A stretch of 50,398 bases of DNA from a virus. Shown in pieces: positions 17,668-24,536 of the stretch. Below the pieces are notes generated by a model. It ran no database searches, was not told the DNA's origin, and was given only the letters and a program-made list of their open reading frames with translations. The position numbers and the translations under genes were made by a program. The DNA lies in the IMG/VR virus record IMGVR_UViG_3300037502_002674, positions 1 through 50,398 of that record; one strand, 5' to 3'. Within the stretch, counting starts at the first letter, position 1; the number at the start of each line of letters is the position of its first letter.

Positions 17668-18184
17668 AATTATCCCTATACGCATTCTTTACATCGTTCC
17701 CATCCCCGTCTATCATTCCAATAAGTTCCCCTATGATTTCGCAATATCCAAGGCCAGTGTTATCTACCAACCCTTGCGCTTCTACCTTATCCTTGGCAAC
17801 AATGTGGGGACCGGAATAGTGTTTGAAACTTCCGTCTTTTGGATTGACCGCGCAAATTTGCGTGACGAACAATTTGTATTCCTGATTAATTGTTTCTTGA
17901 TTCGATAGGTGCCTTATCTTTTGTTGTACCGCCTCTTCTTGTTTTTGGGTCTTTGTGCTTTTTTTTGCTTTTGCTTTTTCGTTTTCTGTTTTTGGGTCTT
18001 GCTTTGAAAAATTCAACCTCGCTTTAAAGTTGTAGTTGTGCTCTATCCTTTTTTTGAGGAAGTAGTAGAGCATCGCTTGTAGTTCGTAGTTTTCCTCTTG
18101 GGCTTTTTTCGCTTCGCTTTCTTTTTTGCTTTTGTCGTTTTGTTCGTTTTCGTGCATAGGCTGGTTGTTGGATGTGTTGTCCAT
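17666..18184 (-). CDS. Hypothetical protein with charged coiled-coil N-terminus
   Basis: The start is placed at the ATG giving MDNTSNNQPMHENEQ, for 172 residues. A longer start 30 bases upstream adds an out-of-character leader. Residues 15-90 are rich in K, E and Q (coiled coil). The C-terminal 65 residues look folded: KLFVTQICAVNPKDG, HYSGPHIVAKDKVEAQ, GYCEIIGELIGMI. I recall this C-terminal arrangement from small Bacteroidota phage proteins but cannot name it. Confidence 0.5.
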   Translation of the reverse strand: MDNTSNNQPMHENEQNDKSKKESEAKKAQEENYELQAMLYYFLKKRIEHNYNFKARLNFSKQDPKTENEKAKAKKSTKTQKQEEAVQQKIRHLSNQETINQEYKLFVTQICAVNPKDGSFKHYSGPHIVAKDKVEAQGLVDNTGLGYCEIIGELIGMIDGDGNDVKNAYRDN

Positions 18185-18222
18185 TGCTTTCGTTTTTTGT
18201 GGTGACAATCTCAAAAATCGTA

Positions 18223-19212
18223 TTACTTTATTGGTATTGCTACCTCAGCGAAATCAGAAGAAAAAGGATTGATTCTATCCGTAAACGGTCGAAAATCCTC
18301 AATGAACAAATTTTTTTGGGCTTTGGGCGCTCTTAAAGGCTTGATTTTGTTGACCTTAATAGAGGTGAGCATTCCAGATAAAGTGAGGGTTAAGAGGTCG
18401 GTCGTTGAACTTGTCCTTTGGTTGCGAAAGCCTAACTCTATGCGGTTGCTCCCCGCATGGATGGTTTCCCCTATGCAAACTAAATAACTCTTATACCGCT
18501 TTTTTAAATACCCCCGGTTGAAGTTAGGCAGGTGCGCGTTGCCAAACTGAATGGCTTCGCGCTCGCTGTTAAACATCTTTCCACCTAACTCGTTCCAGCG
18601 GTACCACTCAAAGCGTTCCGTCTCTGCTACCTGCTTTCTTATCTGGACTGTCCCTAAACCCATAGCCCAATCTTCGGACTTCAGCGAAAAAGCATAAGCC
18701 TTGCTCGTAGGATCGTTAGCTAAAGCCGTACCAATAACAGCTTTGTTTCGCTCCTTCAGAGGAAGGGACTTGATGATTTTTCTTTCGTTTCTCTTTAGCT
18801 TATCTTGAGTAAGGCCGCTGGTTAAGGCAGCCTTGAAAACGTGCAACAACAGCCTTCCATTGTAGTGCTTCTCCTTCTTGCTATCTTCCACGTATAGCAC
18901 ACGCTTGCGCTCCCGGAAGCCTTCGATGTGCGCCGAAAGGATGGCTTTAACCCGTAAGATGCCGTTGATGTGGATGTTCCCGTGGCGCACTTTTGTGATC
19001 CAGCCCATATCGATTAGCACCTTGATGTGCCGCTGGCTGGTCGAGTAGCCTTGCTTATACTTCTCTGCTACTGCTTTAGCGCCGGAGATGCGACAGATAT
19101 ATCCACTCCTTCCCTTCGCAAGTTCGCGGAGGTAAAGATAGGTGCGGAACTCTTTTTCCAGTTTGTGCCGTACCGCAAAGAGGGCTATATCTGCATCTAC
19201 TTTGAAAGTCAT
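18223..19212 (-). CDS. Winged-helix-like DNA-binding protein, leftward promoter-proximal
   Basis: 329 residues. The N-terminal 90 residues read as a winged helix: FRTYLYLRELAKGRSGY, then GAKAVAEKYKQGYSTSQRHIKVLIDMGWITKV, with the recognition helix around STSQRHIKVLIDMGW. The long basic C-terminal part has no recognised motif. As the first gene leftward of the divergent 19213-19297 region it could be a transcription regulator or a replication-initiator-like protein. Confidence 0.5.
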   Translation of the reverse strand: MTFKVDADIALFAVRHKLEKEFRTYLYLRELAKGRSGYICRISGAKAVAEKYKQGYSTSQRHIKVLIDMGWITKVRHGNIHINGILRVKAILSAHIEGFRERKRVLYVEDSKKEKHYNGRLLLHVFKAALTSGLTQDKLKRNERKIIKSLPLKERNKAVIGTALANDPTSKAYAFSLKSEDWAMGLGTVQIRKQVAETERFEWYRWNELGGKMFNSEREAIQFGNAHLPNFNRGYLKKRYKSYLVCIGETIHAGSNRIELGFRNQRTSSTTDLLTLTLSGMLTSIKVNKIKPLRAPKAQKNLFIEDFRPFTDRINPFSSDFAEVAIPIK

Positions 19213-19297
19213 TGGGGCAAATATACGAAAAGAAAATGAATAAACCTAACGGGAAAGCGGTTAAAAATATGTAACTTTACATTACTAAACTTTGTAA
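19213..19297. promoter_or_regulatory. Divergent control region between leftward and rightward operons
   Basis: The 85 bases between the two divergent starts hold a minus-strand TATATTTG box (19225-19218), six bases from the leftward ATG. On the plus strand is an AAACTTTG string (19288-19294 region) next to the rusA ATG. -33 boxes are imperfect on both sides, so a phage activator may be needed, or transcripts may be almost leaderless. Confidence 0.45.
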
Positions 19298-19678
19298 ATG
19301 GAAACGATTGAGACCACATTTATTATCGATCCGATAGGCAAACCCCGGATGACACAGCGGGACAAATGGAAAAAACGCGCCATTGTGGAGCGCTACTTCG
19401 CCTACCGCGACGCCGTTCGCCTTCAGGCCAACATATCGAAGTACGAAATTACCGGGACACTCGATGTGACCTTTTATGTCCCGGCACCAAAGTCGTTGAG
19501 CAAAAAAGAACGAGCGCTGCTCGATGGGGCGCCGCATACACAGAAGCCGGATATTGATAACTTAGTGAAAGCCTTCCTCGACTGCTTTGGCGAAGATAAG
19601 GCGGTTCACACTTTAAACGCCAGAAAGATATGGACAACAGGTATAGGAAAAATCGTCACGCTATCGCCGCGTGTTTAG
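19298..19678 (+). CDS. rusA: RusA-family Holliday junction resolvase
   Basis: 126 residues, the usual RusA length. GKPRMTQRDKWKKR near the N-terminus and KPDIDNLVKAFLDCFGEDKAV (83-103) match the family. The acidic metal ligands D85, D87 and D100 and the lysine in LNARK are present. It resolves four-way junctions in replicating phage DNA before packaging. It is the first gene of a rightward trio with overlapping frames. Confidence 0.88.
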   Translation: METIETTFIIDPIGKPRMTQRDKWKKRAIVERYFAYRDAVRLQANISKYEITGTLDVTFYVPAPKSLSKKERALLDGAPHTQKPDIDNLVKAFLDCFGEDKAVHTLNARKIWTTGIGKIVTLSPRV

Positions 19679-20367
19679 GGACTACGTTTCTGATTTGCTT
19701 TACCATTGGCATGGGGAAAATAGGATTTGGCAAACCAAAGGTAGCAACAATAAAAAATGTGCATACAAATGAAAATGCCGTACATATTGTAAAGGCAAGC
19801 GAGCTTAGCTTTATGGGCGAAGCCTCGCTTATGCATTATCTCAATGCGCATGGTTTTAACATCCCGGACAATACGCCACTACATGAGATGCGACGGGCGT
19901 ATTTGGCACATGCCTATAGGCCGCTTTTTGATAGCGTAAGCATCCGCACCGCTATTTCTTCAGATGTGCTTTTTGCTTTCTTTATCATGGAAGCAACACG
20001 CGAAGGGATCGAAAGTCCGATGTTTGCGGACACTTGGAACCCCGGAGGGGTGAAGTATAGAGGCAGGTTTACGCCATACTATTCCTACGACGATTGCTTT
20101 GAAAACGGCAAAAGCGTCCCATGCGCTTTTGAAAATCCGGGCAACTTTGAAAACGCCGTTGAGCTTTGGGCGCAGGTGTTTAATAGTGAGCGCTATTTGC
20201 CCTGCAAAAACAAAAACGAGCGCTGCCTTCCTTGCGAAGTCAAATCTATTGAACAGACCTGTAAGTGCCTTGAGGATGCGGGTTATCATACGGCGAAAAG
20301 CTATAAGCAGCGCAGCCGGATTGCAAAGTCTTATCGCAACTACTTAAAGTGGTCGCCAGATGCTTGA
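19630..20367 (+). CDS. Membrane-anchored glucosaminidase-like endolysin
   Basis: 245 residues. The N-terminus has a weakly hydrophobic, Gly/Ala-containing segment (AIAACLGTTFLICFTIGMG, residues 11-29), either an anchor or a SAR-type signal. A FlgJ/lysozyme-subfamily-2 core follows: LFAFFIMEATREGIESPMFADTWNPGG, with the Glu of MEATREG in the catalytic position, then a conserved FENPGNFENAVELWAQVF. Six cysteines lie in the second half. It overlaps rusA by 49 bases. The anchor supports the long start. Confidence 0.7.
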   Translation: MDNRYRKNRHAIAACLGTTFLICFTIGMGKIGFGKPKVATIKNVHTNENAVHIVKASELSFMGEASLMHYLNAHGFNIPDNTPLHEMRRAYLAHAYRPLFDSVSIRTAISSDVLFAFFIMEATREGIESPMFADTWNPGGVKYRGRFTPYYSYDDCFENGKSVPCAFENPGNFENAVELWAQVFNSERYLPCKNKNERCLPCEVKSIEQTCKCLEDAGYHTAKSYKQRSRIAKSYRNYLKWSPDA

Positions 20368-20854
20368 TGTACGGACTGAAAAAGGTAGGCGGGCAGAGCT
20401 GCTTGCAAGGGAGGCGGTGTTGAAACTGCAAAAGCAGGGGCAGACGTTTGCTTGGTATCCGGATAGCAATTACTATCCTGTCGATGGGTTTATTGTTCAG
20501 GGCAATGATATTACCGCGCTTTTTGAATGTAAGGCAAGGGAAATGGCTTATTCCAATGGGAAGCTGAAATACAAGGGCAGCATCTACGATTCCTTAATCC
20601 TCTCTGAATCCAAAATCCTCAATGGCGCCAAAATGGCCAAAGAGATGTGCCTTGATTTTTATCTATTGGCGTACATGACGCTGTCAGGGCACTGCCTTAT
20701 CTTTAAACTCTACGATTCCAAGAAAGATTCCGTAATCGATTATGAGGCGAAAACCATAAGGACGCAAGCGACGGTCAATGGCGGGGAGGCTGTTCGGAGT
20801 AACGCTTTTTTGAAAGTTTGCAATGGAAGCGTGCGTTTGGTGGAAAATTTGTAA
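20360..20854 (+). CDS. PD-(D/E)XK-like nuclease
   Basis: 164 residues. The motif order is that of a restriction-endonuclease-like fold: a helix with E13/E18 (KGRRAELLAREAV), then YPVDGFIV (Asp), then ALFECKARE (E-x-K). A small VRR-NUC or archaeal-resolvase-like enzyme is the best guess. It overlaps the glucosaminidase by 8 bases and ends the rightward trio. It is followed by the large noncoding region. Confidence 0.55.
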   Translation: MLDVRTEKGRRAELLAREAVLKLQKQGQTFAWYPDSNYYPVDGFIVQGNDITALFECKAREMAYSNGKLKYKGSIYDSLILSESKILNGAKMAKEMCLDFYLLAYMTLSGHCLIFKLYDSKKDSVIDYEAKTIRTQATVNGGEAVRSNAFLKVCNGSVRLVENL

Positions 20855-20964
20855 TGGGATACGGGAGGAATTGAAAGAATTGTAATCAAGGGAAGTTGGG
20901 TGGTGTGTTTGTTTATTTAGAATTAGACTGAATAGAGAGTGGTGGCAGATCATCTGATTCCGGG

Positions 20965-21042
20965 GCGGTCGGCGGCTTTGGGCACTCGGGCGCGCTCGAC
21001 CGGGTACCCCTGCGTTCCAAAAAATGCGCGAAATTCGACCGC
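20965..21042. repeat. Long-range inverted repeat GCGGTCG / CGACCGC with central copy
   Basis: GCGGTCG at 20965-20971 is the exact reverse complement of CGACCGC at 21036-21042. A further TCGACCG lies between them at 20996-21002. They could be iteron-like binding sites or a large cruciform. Confidence 0.5.
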
Positions 21043-21068
21043 ATGACAACGCACAGAGCAAAACCGAC

Positions 21069-21120
21069 ATGACTTTATCAAAAAGTCATTGAGATAACTT
21101 TTTGTTAATCAATAAGTTAT
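21069..21120. repeat. Two adjacent palindromes
   Basis: ATGACTT (21069-21075) pairs with AAGTCAT (21083-21089), and ATAACTT (21094-21100) pairs with AAGTTAT (21114-21120). The two related half-sites (xTxACTT) repeated as dyads look like an operator or a recombinase core and arm region. Confidence 0.55.
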
Positions 21121-21260
21121 GCTGGCGAAAATTAGACTGGTACAAAATTTGCAATTTTGGGCAGCTGGACGGATCAAAGGGCAAATATATTGCAAGTGCG
21201 CGCAGCGCCGGCGTTCATGTTTTTTGGGGTGCAAAAAAACTTCTCCTCATTACAAGTACA

Positions 21261-21405
21261 ACCAGCAGCAGAAAAAATCTTCCTGGACAACATCCGAACA
21301 ACAGCCAACCAGCAGCAAAAAGGATCTTCCTGGACAACATCCGAACAACAGCCAACCACAACCAACCACAACCACCGGCCAAACCCAGCCACAACCACCG
21401 GCCAA
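21261..21405 (+). repeat. G-poor tandem repeats (47-bp and 23-bp periods)
   Basis: A 47-base unit beginning ACCAGCAGCA recurs at 21261 and 21308. 35 bases of it, from ATCTTCCTGG on, are identical (21277-21311 and 21324-21358). Downstream ACAACCACCGGCCAA occurs at 21368-21382 and 21391-21405. The plus strand is almost free of G and rich in AACCA words, as found at some replication origins and single-strand-binding sites. Confidence 0.75.
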
Positions 21406-21506
21406 CCACCCGAACCACCTAACAACACACCTACAAAAATTCAGCCTAAAACCCTTATAAACATTGACTTTTTAAAAAACCTCAAAAAAAAATATACCCC
21501 TAACTA

Positions 21507-21538
21507 TTGACAAATAACAAAATGTTACTGTATATTTG
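21507..21538 (+). promoter_or_regulatory. Promoter of small-gene cassette
   Basis: TTGA (21507-21510), 20 bases, then TATATTTG (21531-21538). The predicted transcript starts a few bases before the leader box at 21552. Confidence 0.75.
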
Positions 21539-21570
21539 CATCATCACTAACAACCACTAAAATAAGTACA

Positions 21571-21771
21571 ATGAACCTTTACCACTCTTTTTTAAAAATC
21601 TTCGCCTGGGAAAAAGCCCTTTTAGGAACACAGGTTAACCTTACAACCGCCTACAATCTCATAGAGAGGAACAAAGTGCAGATAATTAACGACCTCGCGA
21701 AAGCGCCCAAACAAAACCGCACCGAGACCGCAAAGCAGATAGCCCGCCAAATCATTACCAAATCAATTTAA
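21571..21771 (+). CDS. Hypothetical small helical protein, first cassette gene
   Basis: 66 residues, basic and mostly helical (begins MNLYHSFLKIFAWEKALLG; C-terminus RTETAKQIARQIITKSI). The consensus promoter and the leader box 9 bases before the ATG support it as a real gene. An intrinsic terminator follows, so it may be expressed strongly alone. Function unknown. Confidence 0.65.
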   Translation: MNLYHSFLKIFAWEKALLGTQVNLTTAYNLIERNKVQIINDLAKAPKQNRTETAKQIARQIITKSI

Positions 21772-21779
21772 CCACCACT

Positions 21780-21812
21780 GGCCCCGGGATCAATTCCCGG
21801 GCCACTTTTTTA
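21780..21812 (+). terminator. Intrinsic terminator
   Basis: GGCCCcGGGA / TCCCGGGCC stem with a one-base bulge and short loop, followed by ACTTTTTT, directly after the first cassette gene. Confidence 0.85.
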
Positions 21813-21830
21813 ACCACTAAATTTACCAAC

Positions 21831-21920
21831 ATGAAACCACAAAACATTATCCGCCTGATTAACGCCGCAACCCTCTTAGCAACTGCCGTTTGTTTGCTTG
21901 TAGCGTTCAACGTTATTTAA
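21831..21920 (+). CDS. 29-residue membrane peptide
   Basis: Leader box 9 bases upstream, ATG, then MKPQNIIRLINAATLL and a hydrophobic ATAVCLLVAFNVI end. It is one transmembrane segment with a basic start. The stop TAA is also the first part of the next leader box. The leader, not length, supports it as a gene. Confidence 0.55.
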   Translation: MKPQNIIRLINAATLLATAVCLLVAFNVI

Positions 21921-21940
21921 CCACTACAAACCCTACCAAT

Positions 21941-22219
21941 ATGCGTAACCTACAATTTACCGGCAAACTTCACAACAAAAATGTAACACTTGTACGTATA
22001 AGCAAAGCAGCAGCCCGCAAGCATTACGACGCAGGAGAGCAAATTTTACTTTGTCCCTGCAATCTTGTACCCCTTAGCTCCTGGAACACAGGATTTATTG
22101 TAAAACAATATTCTAAGCATCCGACGGACTTTGAAACCTATGTAAATAAATTTACTTTTTACAACTGTAACAACGAAACAGGGTACTACCTAACATTTTA
22201 CAAAATTATTAACCACTAA
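21941..22219 (+). CDS. Hypothetical cassette protein
   Basis: 92 residues from the ATG that follows the leader box (MRNLQFTGKLHNKN). An earlier alternative start would lie inside the box. CPCNLVPLS near the middle and CNNETGYY near the end. The C-terminus KIINH is encoded by the next leader box. I recall the 'WNTGFIVKQYSKHPTDFETYVNKFTFYNCNN' type from Bacteroidota phages without a function. Confidence 0.6.
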   Translation: MRNLQFTGKLHNKNVTLVRISKAAARKHYDAGEQILLCPCNLVPLSSWNTGFIVKQYSKHPTDFETYVNKFTFYNCNNETGYYLTFYKIINH

Positions 22220-22229
22220 AAAACCAACC

Positions 22230-22535
22230 ATGAAAAGAGCAGAATTAACCGCGATCGTCAAGACTGCCGGTATAAAGAAAAGCGCCGGCAGTGTAAACGC
22301 GCAGCTCATGCAAATGTACATCCGCGCAACCGGCCAAACTGATTTTAGAACGTTCCTTGACTGGCAGAAAGCCGGATATAAGGTAAAGAAAGGTGAAAAA
22401 GCTTTTGGACTATGGAGCCGCCCAGCTGCAAATTTGCAGCTCGAAAAGAACCCAAGCAGCACACCGAACGACGAAGATTACAGCAGACACTTTGTGTGTA
22501 ACGTCTTCCACCGGGGACAAGTGGAAGAGATCTAA
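22230..22535 (+). CDS. ArdC-like N-terminal domain protein
   Basis: 101 residues. FRTFLDWQKAGYKVKKGEKAFGLWSRP (about 39-65) matches the signature of the N-terminal ssDNA-binding domain of ArdC-type antirestriction and polyvalent proteins ('F.T...W...G..VkKGEkA...w.rP'). The metallopeptidase-like half of ArdC is absent. It could protect incoming DNA from restriction or bind single strands. Leader box 9 bases upstream. An 8-bp inverted repeat (TCTTCCAC/GTGGAAGA) overlaps its 3' end. Confidence 0.7.
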   Translation: MKRAELTAIVKTAGIKKSAGSVNAQLMQMYIRATGQTDFRTFLDWQKAGYKVKKGEKAFGLWSRPAANLQLEKNPSSTPNDEDYSRHFVCNVFHRGQVEEI

Positions 22536-22546
22536 TTAACCACAAC

Positions 22547-22574
22547 GCCGGCAAAGGTCAACACCTTTGCCGGC
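22547..22574 (+). terminator. Perfect 12-bp hairpin without U-tract
   Basis: GCCGGCAAAGGT / ACCTTTGCCGGC with a CAAC loop. No T-run follows, so it may stabilise or separate cistrons rather than end transcription. Confidence 0.6.
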
Positions 22575-22588
22575 TAAAACCTTAAACC

Positions 22589-22951
22589 ATGATCACAATA
22601 AAAGAAATCACAGGAGTAAAGACATTAGAGGGAGTTTACTTCCTGATATCTACTAAAATAGGAAGCAAAAAAACCACCGCTAAACCGGACAAAATTTTTA
22701 TCCGAGACAAGGTAAGAACAGAGGAAGAGCTAAAAACAGTGCTCCAGGAGGCTATTAACAGCCATTACCAAACCAACCAGCAAAGCCCGTTCAACGCAGA
22801 TATAAACCCGGATCTATTCCGGGAAAAGTTTAGCCACTTCGCAGGAATCGAAATAGCCGGAAAAAAACCGCACACAAGTTGGGCACAAATCGAACAGGCT
22901 TATTTAAAAGCATTCGAGAAAGCGGAATTCCTACAAGCAAATTTATTTTAG
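22589..22951 (+). CDS. Hypothetical protein
   Basis: 120 residues (begins MITIKEITGVKTLEG) with a beta-rich first half and a helical end (WAQIEQAYLKAFEKAEFL). It is one of few cassette genes with only a short TTAAACC leader instead of the full box. Function unknown. Confidence 0.6.
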   Translation: MITIKEITGVKTLEGVYFLISTKIGSKKTTAKPDKIFIRDKVRTEEELKTVLQEAINSHYQTNQQSPFNADINPDLFREKFSHFAGIEIAGKKPHTSWAQIEQAYLKAFEKAEFLQANLF

Positions 22952-22958
22952 GTAAATA

Positions 22959-22990
22959 TTTGTTACTATCAATATAAAATCCTACCTTAG
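22959..22990 (+). promoter_or_regulatory. Promoter within cassette
   Basis: TTTG (22959-22962), 20 bases, TACCTTAG (22983-22990), one mismatch to the -7 consensus. The leader box begins 8 bases downstream. Confidence 0.6.
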
Positions 22991-23016
22991 AGTTTTTAAC
23001 CACTAAAACGCAATTC

Positions 23017-23229
23017 ATGGAAGATTCCAACGCTTTTAAAATGGCCGGCCAACTGCCGCAACCTTACAAAGAGTATGCAGAAAAAAAACTGCAAAAGCTT
23101 TTCTCATACATTGAAAACAGCGACAACCCGCAGCGCACAAAAACTTTGTGCCTGGACCCACTTGACGCACTGACAAAGGAAGAGTTTGAAAAGCTTATCA
23201 AGGAGTGCCACCAATACGAAAACCACTAA
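23017..23229 (+). CDS. Hypothetical small helical protein
   Basis: 70 residues, charged (MEDSNAFKMAGQLPQPYKEY, then LTKEEFEKLIKECHQYENH). The C-terminal NH and stop lie in the next leader box. It follows its own promoter and a perfect leader box. Function unknown. Confidence 0.6.
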   Translation: MEDSNAFKMAGQLPQPYKEYAEKKLQKLFSYIENSDNPQRTKTLCLDPLDALTKEEFEKLIKECHQYENH

Positions 23230-23241
23230 AACAAAACAATT

Positions 23242-23517
23242 ATGAGCAAATTACTAACAGCGCTCGAGCAGGAAGAGGAACGCGGAAACCTGCCGGAAGG
23301 AGCCACCGAAGTCTATAAAAAGACGCTTGAAAAATTCCCTGAAGGGAGATTTGTGAAGCCGTACAACTCCGAGAAGTCAGACGATTATACTATTTTTTCC
23401 CACTTGGAACAATTCGGACTTGTCGCAGCGCTCAGGGTTCCGGTAAATAGCGGACTACAAAAAGAAACCTATTTTGTTTACCGGCACGATTTGGAATACA
23501 AACAATACTGTATTTAA
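23242..23517 (+). CDS. Hypothetical small protein
   Basis: 91 residues (MSKLLTALEQEEERGNLPEG), acidic helical start and a beta-rich end (HLEQFGLVAALRVPVN, TYFVYRHDLEYKQY). Leader box 11 bases upstream. Function unknown. Confidence 0.6.
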   Translation: MSKLLTALEQEEERGNLPEGATEVYKKTLEKFPEGRFVKPYNSEKSDDYTIFSHLEQFGLVAALRVPVNSGLQKETYFVYRHDLEYKQYCI

Positions 23518-23538
23518 TAACCACAAAACCATAAAACA

Positions 23539-23823
23539 ATGGCCTACATTTCAAAAGAGGAAGTACAGGAGATCAGGGAACGGCTAAAGAAAACTTTTCC
23601 CGCAATAAAATTTGGACTTCGCCGCAAAGATTATTGCTGCATAGAGTTGACGATCAAGAGTAGCCCGTTTTTTGCCGACATCACATACAAGCAAGTAAAT
23701 ATTTACAGCGTTGAGAGCACATACGCAGGCGAAGAACTAAAATTTTTGCGCCAAGTAATAGGTATTTGCGGCACTTCGCACAACTTCTCAATTCCGCCCG
23801 CAGATAGGGAGTTTTCCCATTGA
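23539..23823 (+). CDS. LPD29-like protein, probably truncated by frameshift
   Basis: 94 residues. YISKEEVQEIRERLKKTFPAIKFGLRRK with a later 'IELTIKSSP' matches the start of the LPD29-type domain found in polyvalent and phage small proteins ('yIs.edV..ir..Lk..FP..kFsVr'). The frame ends at REFSH-stop. A different frame continues across the stop with GSFPIDEAGNMRLAGKADFD to 23938, which reads like natural protein. Function unknown. Confidence 0.55.
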   Translation: MAYISKEEVQEIRERLKKTFPAIKFGLRRKDYCCIELTIKSSPFFADITYKQVNIYSVESTYAGEELKFLRQVIGICGTSHNFSIPPADREFSH

Positions 23824-23836
23824 CGAAGCTGGAAAC

Positions 23837-23938
23837 ATGAGACTCGCAGGTAAAGCGGATTTCGATTTATTAGGCGTAAATTTTCAGCACTACGCAAATG
23901 ACCCGCAATATTTGCACGCTGACAACGTAAAAGGCTAA
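23837..23938 (+). pseudogene. Out-of-frame C-terminal remnant of the preceding gene, or a 33-residue ORF
   Basis: In a shifted frame the coding-like sequence runs from about 23805 (IGSFPIDEAGNM) to a TAA at 23938. It has an ATG at 23837 that would give MRLAGKADFDLLGVNFQHY and 14 more residues. There is no leader box, unlike its neighbours. That favours a frameshifted tail of the LPD29-like gene over a separate gene. Confidence 0.4.
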
Positions 23939-23946
23939 ACCATTTT

Positions 23947-24014
23947 TGCCGGCCTATGGATAGGGACAACGGTTTAAAGCCGTTGTGTTGGGTTCGATTC
24001 CCGGACGGCACCCA
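23947..24014 (+). tRNA. tRNA-like structure with anticodon TAA but no D-arm
   Basis: An acceptor TGCCGGC (23947-23953) pairs 6 of 7 with GACGGCA (24004-24010), followed by C and an encoded CCA. The anticodon-type arm ACAACGG / CCGTTGT has a 7-base loop TTTAAAG, giving anticodon TAA (Leu). The T-arm GGG TTCGATT CCC is canonical. The stretch where a D-arm belongs (about 23954-23965) does not fold into one, and a Leu tRNA should have a long variable arm. It is a degenerate tRNA or a tRNA-like processing signal. Confidence 0.5.
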
Positions 24015-24042
24015 ATTTATTAACCACTTAAATTTTTACTTT

Positions 24043-24528
24043 ATGGAAACGACAAAATTTGTAAACGACATTACGGAAGCTATCAATGAAATGGGCAGTT
24101 CCGAGCTTGTTGAGCTAAACAACCGGTTTTGTGAAATCGCCAATTACCCAGACAACGTAATTTACGAAAATGACAGTGATTTTTTTAGTCTTTTCGGTTC
24201 GGTTGAGGACTTTGCTAAAAGTATTGGCAGTGAATACAGTTACCGACATGACTACGTGACATTTGACGGATACGGAAACCTCGAGAGTTTTAGCACCGTA
24301 ACAACCCGCGAACTCGTAGATTTACCCCAGACAATGGCCGAATATATTGCCGAAAATTGGGAAGATTTCAGCGACCTGTTTGAGCTCGACGTAGAGGACT
24401 ACGAAGAGGAAGAGGAAGAGGAAGAGGAAGAGGAAGAGGAAAGCGAAGAACAAAAGTCAAAACGCAGATTCGCAAAATTGATAATAAATAAATGGAAAGA
24501 GGATAAAAAGAAAGAGGAAAGCGAATAA
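24043..24528 (+). CDS. Acidic hypothetical protein with poly-Glu tract
   Basis: 161 residues from the ATG after the leader box (METTKFVNDITEAINEMG). The C-terminal third carries a run of about a dozen Glu codons (GAAGAGGAAGAG..., 24402-24440), then a basic end (KRRFAKLIINKWKEDKKKE). The acidic tract could mimic DNA or change length by slippage. Function unknown. Confidence 0.6.
   Translation: METTKFVNDITEAINEMGSSELVELNNRFCEIANYPDNVIYENDSDFFSLFGSVEDFAKSIGSEYSYRHDYVTFDGYGNLESFSTVTTRELVDLPQTMAEYIAENWEDFSDLFELDVEDYEEEEEEEEEEEEESEEQKSKRRFAKLIINKWKEDKKKEESE
24402..24440 (+). repeat. GAAGAG hexanucleotide tract encoding poly-Glu
   Basis: Tandem GAAGAG/GAGGAA repeats make an uninterrupted Glu run within the acidic gene. 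Copy changes in steps of three keep the frame. Confidence 0.8.
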
Positions 24529-24536
24529 TCTTTTTT

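Larger units (their letters stand above)
20855..21570. other. Noncoding 716-base control or origin region
   Basis: No convincing gene lies here. In order it holds a GC-rich stretch with three CGACCG/CGGTCG sites (20965-21042), two back-to-back palindromes (21069-21089 and 21094-21120), and a G-poor C/A-rich stretch (21240-21430) with tandem repeats. It ends with a promoter. Open frames of 60-117 codons across the repeats occur in several frames at once and look like by-products of base bias. The layout suits a replication origin, an attachment site or a regulator-binding region. Confidence 0.55.

Noticed and set aside
21102-21510. Open frames of 106-117 codons in the repeat region
   Set aside because: Three overlapping frames are open at once because the strand is G-poor and stop-poor. 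The proteins are Thr/Gln/Pro/Asn low-complexity without leader boxes.
22499-22528. Terminator inside the end of the ArdC-like gene (TCTTCCAC/GTGGAAGA)
   Set aside because: It lies within coding sequence and has no T-run. The 12-bp hairpin just downstream is the better structural element.
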